DNA of 10,689 bases from Desulfobacterales bacterium (GTDB taxonomy: Bacteria; Desulfobacterota; Desulfobacteria; Desulfobacterales; Desulfobacteraceae). The notes under the pieces were generated by a model. It saw only the letters and a list, made by a program, of their open reading frames with translations. It searched no databases and was not told the origin of the DNA. Of this stretch, positions 6,859-10,689 are shown piece after piece. The position numbers and the translations under genes are program-made. The stretch lies in contig JAKSBB010001310.1 in assembly GCA_022361315.1 (NCBI GenBank), positions 1 to 10,689 on the forward strand, in the 5' to 3' direction. Within the stretch, counting starts at the first letter, position 1. Each line of letters opens with the position of its first letter.

Positions 6859-7440
6859 TTATTGTGTCACACTGTCTGTGGGCCGGTTCTGGTCCTGGGA
6901 GTCAAAAAAAGCCTGGACTCTGGTCTTCCCGTCACTTTCAACCATCACACGCTGTTCATTTCTAAAGAGCGTTATCTTCTTACCGGTCACCCAGCTTTTA
7001 CCGGTAAGCAGTTTCGGGGATTTGCCTGTGAGCACAAGCATTTCCGTTTCAGTCGTATAGACCACTTTATCTGCAATGGCCTTGCGTTCACCGGCGGTAT
7101 AGGCCACGTTGCCTGTGGCAACAATCTGCTTTACACTGTTCCGGGTTTCTTTATCCTTTTTTGAATCGTTGAAATAGATTTTTACAGAGTCGGCCAGGAG
7201 CACGTCATCTTCGCGTGTCACCTTTACATTACCGATAAATTCAACAAGGGCATCCCCCTGTTCGGCTATCATTTCATCGGATATCACATGGAGATTTGAT
7301 ACGGCATCAACCCCAGAAGTTGTTTTTTTTTCGGCAGCCTCGGCAAAGGTACCCCAGGAGAATGCCAGAGTCAGGGCCGCGATCATCGCTAGAATGGGGT
7401 GGGAAATCTTGATCATATTATGGGAGGTCAATGGCATCAC
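6859..7440 (-). CDS. lptA: LPS transport periplasmic protein LptA
   Basis: LptA forms the beta-jellyroll bridge that carries LPS across the periplasm. The 193-residue product has an N-terminal signal sequence with a hydrophobic core (about residues 14-32, IKISHPILAMIAALTLAFSW) and probable cleavage after AEA. The OstA/LptA domain follows, with repeated strand patterns such as VEFIGNVKVTREDDVLLADSVKIYF and ATGNVAYTAGERKAIADK. Three start options exist: GTG at 7440, ATG at 7437 and ATG at 7416. An AAGGA (minus strand of 7448-7452) sits 7 and 10 bases before the first two, whereas 7416 has no such site, so an upstream start overlapping the end of lptC by about 20 bases is favoured. The 7416 start would still leave an intact signal peptide. 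Confidence 0.9.
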   Translation of the reverse strand: MMPLTSHNMIKISHPILAMIAALTLAFSWGTFAEAAEKKTTSGVDAVSNLHVISDEMIAEQGDALVEFIGNVKVTREDDVLLADSVKIYFNDSKKDKETRNSVKQIVATGNVAYTAGERKAIADKVVYTTETEMLVLTGKSPKLLTGKSWVTGKKITLFRNEQRVMVESDGKTRVQAFFDSQDQNRPTDSVTQ

Positions 7441-7996
7441 TGAAATGTCCTTTTACGTTTCCTTTTAAAACAGTCCGGTTATTATTTAATTCGATACGCA
7501 TGGTATCCGCTTCCAGCGTTGACTCCCCGTCCTTAATCAAGACCCGTGAATCGGTGTGTATTATATGTTCTTTTTTGCCATAATGCAATGTTTCACTTCT
7601 CAGTGTCCGGCCTCCGGAAGTCACAACAACATCGGTATTTAAAGTCAGATCGTGGGTCTTCGTCTGGAGGGTTCCCTGTTCAGCGGTCAGGTGAACTTTT
7701 TCTCCGGTTTTTGTGTGGAAGATTACGGCAACATCCTCAAGAATTGCCTTGTCCTCCTCACGTAAAAGGGTTGCGGAAGTTGCCTTGAGTTCCCACTCGG
7801 TGATGCCGTTTTTCTTGGACACCTGCTCCAAAAGATTCAATTTCAAGGCAGCCTGGGCATCAACTTCGATGTTTTCGATGGTGACCGGTTTCGTCAGCAA
7901 CCGATTCACGTAGTAATAAACACCTAATCCGGCAAAGATGCAGACAATGATGATCACCAGGGGCAGGATCAGTTTTTTCTTTCCGGGAGATGTCAT
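7418..7996 (-). CDS. lptC: LPS export system protein LptC
   Basis: LptC is the bitopic inner-membrane component that passes LPS from LptB2FG to LptA. The 192-residue product has a short basic N-terminus (MTSPGKKK), one membrane helix (about 9-29, LILPLVIIIVCIFAGLGVYYY), and a periplasmic beta-rich LptC (former DUF1239) domain. ENIEVDAQAALKLNLLEQVS and the later AEQGTLQTKTHDLTL and VLIKDGESTLEAD segments fit that family. The ATG at 7996 is chosen because it overlaps the kdsC stop as ATGA and has GCAGGA 8 bases upstream. A longer frame from a TTG at 8026 would add a non-hydrophobic extension and lacks support. Sequence identity in this family is low, so the call leans partly on position between kdsC and lptA. 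Confidence 0.9.
   Translation of the reverse strand: MTSPGKKKLILPLVIIIVCIFAGLGVYYYVNRLLTKPVTIENIEVDAQAALKLNLLEQVSKKNGITEWELKATSATLLREEDKAILEDVAVIFHTKTGEKVHLTAEQGTLQTKTHDLTLNTDVVVTSGGRTLRSETLHYGKKEHIIHTDSRVLIKDGESTLEADTMRIELNNNRTVLKGNVKGHFSDAIDLP
7448..7452 (-). promoter_or_regulatory. Ribosome binding site that decides the lptA start
   Basis: AAGGA on the minus strand lies inside the 3' end of lptC, 7 bases before a GTG and 10 bases before an ATG in the lptA frame. No comparable site precedes the later ATG at 7416. This favours an lptA start that overlaps lptC. Confidence 0.55.
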
Positions 7997-8508
7997 GAGA
8001 GAAATCCTGCAAGGGTTTTTTCCCAAAGACCCTGAGCTTTAAGGATGGCTTCACTGATTTCCCTGACAGCACCTCGACCACCCGGTAATATTGCCGTAAT
8101 ATCTGCATGGGCTTTTACATCTGCCGATGCATCGGCAACGGTGAAGGCAACTCCGGCACGGGTCATTGCAGGTAAATCAATCAAATCATCTCCAACATAA
8201 CCGACCTGCCCGGCAGAAAGTCCTGTTTTCCTAAGAATCGCATCAAAGGCTTCCGCCTTATCCTTTATACCGTCAAACACCAATGAGATTTTCAGGTTAT
8301 CACACCTGTGACGAAGGGCACCCGAAGTTCTGGCAGTCACAATGCCCACATCTATACCGGCGTCCATAAGCATCCGGATACCGAGCCCGTCTTTGGCGTT
8401 AAAAGACTTGATCTGTTCTCCTGCATCCGTATAGGTAATGCTACCGTCGGTAAGCACACCGTCCACATCAAGCAGCAGCAGCCTGAGCTGTTGTAGTTTT
8501 TCTTTCAT
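7993..8508 (-). CDS. kdsC: 3-deoxy-D-manno-octulosonate 8-phosphate phosphatase KdsC
   Basis: KdsC removes the phosphate from Kdo-8-phosphate to release Kdo, the third step of the Kdo pathway. The 171-residue protein is a small cap-less HAD phosphatase, normal for a tetrameric KdsC. It has motif I LLDVDGVLTDG with nucleophile Asp14 and acid/base Asp16, motif II IVTAR (Thr58), a lysine in GIKDK, and motif IV GYVGDDLIDLP with metal-binding Asp107/Asp108. The gene starts 31 bases after kdsA with a poor ribosome site (GGA directly abutting the ATG) and ends in an ATGA overlap with lptC. In E. coli kdsD precedes kdsC, whereas here kdsA takes that place, so two of the Kdo-making enzymes are side by side. 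Confidence 0.95.
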   Translation of the reverse strand: MKEKLQQLRLLLLDVDGVLTDGSITYTDAGEQIKSFNAKDGLGIRMLMDAGIDVGIVTARTSGALRHRCDNLKISLVFDGIKDKAEAFDAILRKTGLSAGQVGYVGDDLIDLPAMTRAGVAFTVADASADVKAHADITAILPGGRGAVREISEAILKAQGLWEKTLAGFLS

Positions 8509-8539
8509 TCCAAATAATCTTTATGGTTCTTAATCTATA

Positions 8540-9352
8540 TCAGCCGGCAGCTTTTTTTATGGCCAGGAGGGTTTTCAAAAGAGGTGCCATCTCATCAAGG
8601 GGCATGGAATTCGGGCCGTCACATAATGCCTTGTCCGGATCCGGATGGGTTTCCATGAACAGACCGGTGGTTCCGGCTGCCACAGCAGCTTTTGATAAAG
8701 GGGGAACAAACTGGCGTTCTCCTGCCGAAGAAGCACCGCCACCGCCGGGCAGTTGCACACTGTGAGTCGCGTCAAAGATCACAGGGACGTCCATATCCGA
8801 AAGGATCTGGAACCCTCTGAAGTCCACCACCAGATTATTGTACCCGAAACTCGTACCTCTTTCGGTGATGGCAATATCGTGGTTACCGGCAGCATGGGCC
8901 TTCATGATGATATTTCTGCAGTCAAAGGGCGATAAAAACTGTCCTTTCTTGATATTCACCGGTTTCCCGGTTTTACATGCAGCCAGGATCAAATCGGTTT
9001 GCCGGCATAAAAAAGCCGGAATCTGTATGATATCCAAAACCTTGGCTGCAGCTTCAGCCTGGCTTGGCTGATGAATGTCCGAAATAACAGGCAGATCCAA
9101 CTCTTCTTTGATTCGCTTGAGAATTTCCAGTCCGTCCTCAACCCCCGGTCCCCTAAAGGATTGGATTGAGGTCCTGTTTGCCTTGTCATAAGAAGCCTTG
9201 AAAATATAAGGAATTCCCAACTCCTGGGTCACGGATTTCAGATGGGATGCAATGGCAAAACTGGTGTCATAGTCCTCAATAACGCAGGGACCTGCAATTA
9301 GGAAAAAAACCGCAGGTTTGGTTTGGATAAGATTAAAAAAGAAGTTGTTCAT
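8540..9352 (-). CDS. kdsA: 3-deoxy-8-phosphooctulonate synthase KdsA
   Basis: KdsA condenses phosphoenolpyruvate with arabinose 5-phosphate to Kdo-8-phosphate, the committed step to the LPS inner-core sugar. The 270-residue TIM barrel is full length. It carries FKASYDKANRTS (51-62), the RGPG loop (67-70), KKGQFLSP (135-142), DATHSVQLPGG (194-204) and METHPDPDKALCDG (233-246). Position 23, in IAGPC, is cysteine. With His197, Glu234 and Asp245 this completes the metal-binding set of the metal-dependent class (Aquifex type), unlike the E. coli enzyme, which has asparagine there. The ATG is preceded by AAGGA (minus strand of 9361-9365) with 8-base spacing. It is the first gene of the leftward block, and a promoter candidate lies about 40 bases upstream. 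pyrG, often its upstream neighbour, is absent. Confidence 0.97.
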   Translation of the reverse strand: MNNFFFNLIQTKPAVFFLIAGPCVIEDYDTSFAIASHLKSVTQELGIPYIFKASYDKANRTSIQSFRGPGVEDGLEILKRIKEELDLPVISDIHQPSQAEAAAKVLDIIQIPAFLCRQTDLILAACKTGKPVNIKKGQFLSPFDCRNIIMKAHAAGNHDIAITERGTSFGYNNLVVDFRGFQILSDMDVPVIFDATHSVQLPGGGGASSAGERQFVPPLSKAAVAAGTTGLFMETHPDPDKALCDGPNSMPLDEMAPLLKTLLAIKKAAG

Positions 9353-9390
9353 GGTGGAAATCCTTAAAATGGTGACATGTTTGGGCTAAA

Positions 9391-9417
9391 CCTATAGTTT
9401 GGAAAGCTAAAAGTCAA
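9391..9417 (-). promoter_or_regulatory. Candidate sigma-70 promoter for kdsA and downstream block
   Basis: The minus strand reads TTGACT (9412-9417), a 15-base spacer, then TATAGG (9391-9396). The -35 matches consensus at five of six positions and the -10 at four. The spacer is shorter than the ideal 17. Transcription would begin near 9384, leaving a leader of about 30 bases that contains the AAGGA site. It is the best leftward promoter candidate I can see upstream of the kdsA-to-tRNA gene run. Confidence 0.45.
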
Positions 9418-9445
9418 GAATGTAAAATTCCTTGATATGTAAGGC

Positions 9446-9481
9446 TTTTGCTGGTATTTTAGGTTGATTTTATTTTGCTGG
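9446..9481 (+). repeat. 9-base direct repeat in divergent promoter region
   Basis: TTTTGCTGG occurs at 9446-9454 and again at 9473-9481, 27 bases apart start to start. Partial similarity continues after each copy (tATTTTA versus aATCTAA). The copies flank or overlap the candidate rightward promoter. They could be paired regulator sites or a small chance duplication in AT-rich DNA. Confidence 0.35.
9448..9476 (+). promoter_or_regulatory. Candidate sigma-70 promoter for the M23-like gene
   Basis: TTGCTG (9448-9453), a 17-base spacer, and TATTTT (9471-9476) give a plausible promoter starting near 9483, with a leader of about 30 bases. Both hexamers deviate from consensus and AT-rich DNA yields such matches easily. 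Alternatives nearer the ATG would leave no leader. Confidence 0.3.
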
Positions 9482-9512
9482 AATCTAACGTCTTGAATTA
9501 TAGGGTTAATCA

Positions 9513-10689
9513 ATGAAAAAAGCGGTAATTATTCTGATCCTGGTGGGAATTTTTGTCCCCCTGACTTGGGTCGTCCTTTATAAATACGAAGGCACTTCTC
9601 CTGAAGTGGAAATCAGCCTGCCTTCGGAATACCTGAAAAAATCTTATGAGATGGCCCTTACCGTGAGAGACGGTGGCACAGGTTTGAGACGGGTGATGGT
9701 TTCACTTATGCAAAACGGCAACGAAAAGGTATTGATGGACAAGGATTATCCGCCATCCTCCATACTTTCCTTTTTCTCAGACCAAAAGGTGACGGAGGAA
9801 TCCTTTTCCATACCGGTGGAATCCCGCCGGTACGGCATGAACGACGGTGATGCGACCATAAGAATTCTTGTGCTGGATTATTCCTGGCACGGATGGAATA
9901 AGGGGAACCGATTCTATGAAGAAAAAAAGGTGGTCATCGATACCAAACCACCTCAGATCAAAGTACTCACAAAACAGCACAATGTCTCTAAGGGCGGGAG
10001 TGGTCTTGTCATTTATAAGGTGTTTGAAACCGACACCCAAAGCGGGGTAATGGTGGGGGATAATTTTTTCCCCGGACACTCGGGAATGTTCGATGATCCG
10101 AGTATATACGCCGGTTTCTTCGCACTGAACCACACCCAGGGCCCTGGCACCCAGATCTTTGTACAGGCCCAGGATCCGGCAGGCAATATTTCCAAACGCG
10201 GATTTCATCACTATATAAAGGATAAAAATTTTAGAACCGATGTGTTGAATATCTCCGATAGGTTCCTTGACCGGAAAATGCCGGACATTGACTTGGGTGA
10301 AAAGGCGGACGCATTTGCCGGTGCCACCAACCCCATGCTGGGTAAATTTCTACACGTAAACAAAGAGTTGCGGCGCCAAAACGTGGAAAAAGTATTGGCT
10401 GTTCCCTCGGATACGGTAAACCAAGTGCTCTGGGAAGGACGCTTCGGCCGTTTGGCAGGCGCTGCCAACCGTGCAAAGTTCGCTGATCGCAGAATTTATA
10501 AGTACAAAGGAAAGGAAATTGACAGGGCAGTACACTTAGGTGTCGACCTGGCGTCCACTTCAAATGCAGAGGTAGGCGCAGCAAACAACGGAAGGGTGAT
10601 TATGGCCGACAGTGTCGGGATTTTCGGGAACACGGTAATCCTTGACCACGGTTTTGGCCTTGCCAGCCTTTATTCACACCTCAGCCACA
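9513..10689 (+). CDS. Membrane-anchored M23-family peptidase-like protein, 3' end outside window
   Basis: The open frame runs from the ATG for 392 codons to the window edge without a stop. AGGG lies 7 bases before the ATG. Residues 4-23 (AVIILILVGIFVPLTWVVLY) form one membrane helix after MKK with no obvious cleavage site, suggesting an inner-membrane anchor with a periplasmic body. Two beta-rich stretches follow (about 29-142 and 146-225). Each starts with a proline-containing strand (SPEVEIS, KPPQIKV) and contains a G(T/S)GL motif, suggesting tandem Ig-like folds. After a charged linker (about 226-335), residues 341-392 match the start of an M23/LytM endopeptidase: HLGVD (His341, Asp345 as zinc ligands), a G-R-V-I strand, FGNTVILDHG, and LYSHLS. 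The later HxH motif lies beyond the edge, so activity cannot be judged. The likely role is cutting or remodelling peptidoglycan cross-links. Confidence 0.85.
   Translation, partial: MKKAVIILILVGIFVPLTWVVLYKYEGTSPEVEISLPSEYLKKSYEMALTVRDGGTGLRRVMVSLMQNGNEKVLMDKDYPPSSILSFFSDQKVTEESFSIPVESRRYGMNDGDATIRILVLDYSWHGWNKGNRFYEEKKVVIDTKPPQIKVLTKQHNVSKGGSGLVIYKVFETDTQSGVMVGDNFFPGHSGMFDDPSIYAGFFALNHTQGPGTQIFVQAQDPAGNISKRGFHHYIKDKNFRTDVLNISDRFLDRKMPDIDLGEKADAFAGATNPMLGKFLHVNKELRRQNVEKVLAVPSDTVNQVLWEGRFGRLAGAANRAKFADRRIYKYKGKEIDRAVHLGVDLASTSNAEVGAANNGRVIMADSVGIFGNTVILDHGFGLASLYSHLSH

Larger units (their letters stand above)
9353..9512. other. Divergent intergenic region
   Basis: This 160-base AT-rich region separates kdsA (leftward) from the M23-like gene (rightward). 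It holds a promoter candidate in each direction, the kdsA ribosome site, a weak AGGG site for the rightward gene, and a 9-base direct repeat. No small ORF or RNA gene is recognised in it. Confidence 0.8.

Noticed and set aside
7996..8026. Longer LptC N-terminus from a TTG at 8026
   Set aside because: The ATG at 7996 has a good ribosome site and a stop/start overlap with kdsC, and the ten extra residues add nothing typical of LptC.
9353..9512. Sigma-54 (-24/-12) promoter near rpoN or in the divergent region
   Set aside because: I looked for TGGCAC with a TTGC element at the right spacing on both strands. The few TGGCAC occurrences in the window lie within genes and lack the second element.
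9777..10211. 144-codon minus-strand open frame inside the M23-like gene
   Set aside because: It is antisense to a continuous frame with membrane anchor and peptidase motifs, and its own composition shows no domain.

Overview
This window looks like a housekeeping region of a Gram-negative, LPS-producing bacterium, most likely a sulfate-reducing deltaproteobacterium (Desulfobacterota, Desulfobacter-like). The taxon is an inference from gene order and protein style, not a database result. The kdsC-lptC-lptA-lptB-rpoN-hpf-ptsN-rapZ order is the classic proteobacterial rpoN neighbourhood. Gene spacing is very tight and codon use looks uniform. I see no insertion sequence, phage gene, CRISPR array or obviously foreign segment.

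Layout from right to left, following minus-strand transcription. A divergent intergenic region (9353-9512) separates a rightward M23-peptidase-like membrane protein gene, cut by the window edge, from a run of 13 leftward protein genes plus a tRNA. The run has four parts. (1) Kdo synthesis and LPS export: kdsA, kdsC, lptC, lptA, lptB. (2) rpoN (sigma-54) followed by a long-form ribosome hibernation factor gene (hpf). (3) A regulatory PTS module: ptsN (EIIA-Ntr), rapZ, and a stand-alone mannose-family EIIA. (4) Central carbon metabolism and secretion: gap, tpiA and secG, then tRNA-Leu(GAG) and a hairpin terminator. Gaps are mostly under 35 bases, with two ATGA start/stop overlaps (kdsC/lptC and rapZ/EIIA) and a 23-base overlap between lptC and lptA. 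Much of the block is therefore probably co-transcribed, with the best promoter candidate upstream of kdsA. The largest internal gap, 58 bases before gap, holds a possible hairpin and a strong ribosome binding site.

How the genes fit together: KdsA and KdsC make Kdo, the inner-core sugar of LPS. LptB drives and LptC/LptA form part of the bridge that carries LPS to the outer membrane. RapZ in enterobacteria controls amino-sugar supply for the envelope. The EIIA proteins report phosphorylation state from a PTS phosphorelay whose general proteins (EI, HPr) and HPr kinase are not encoded here. GapA and TpiA are adjacent glycolytic or gluconeogenic enzymes. SecG belongs to the Sec translocon. The partial rightward gene is probably also an envelope (peptidoglycan-acting) protein.

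Overall this is largely an ordinary conserved region, and I do not see a convincing undescribed system. The points most worth a second look are the EIIA-Man/gap junction in a PTS cluster lacking HPr and HprK, the two-part N-terminal region of the M23 protein, and a 9-base direct repeat in the divergent promoter region.
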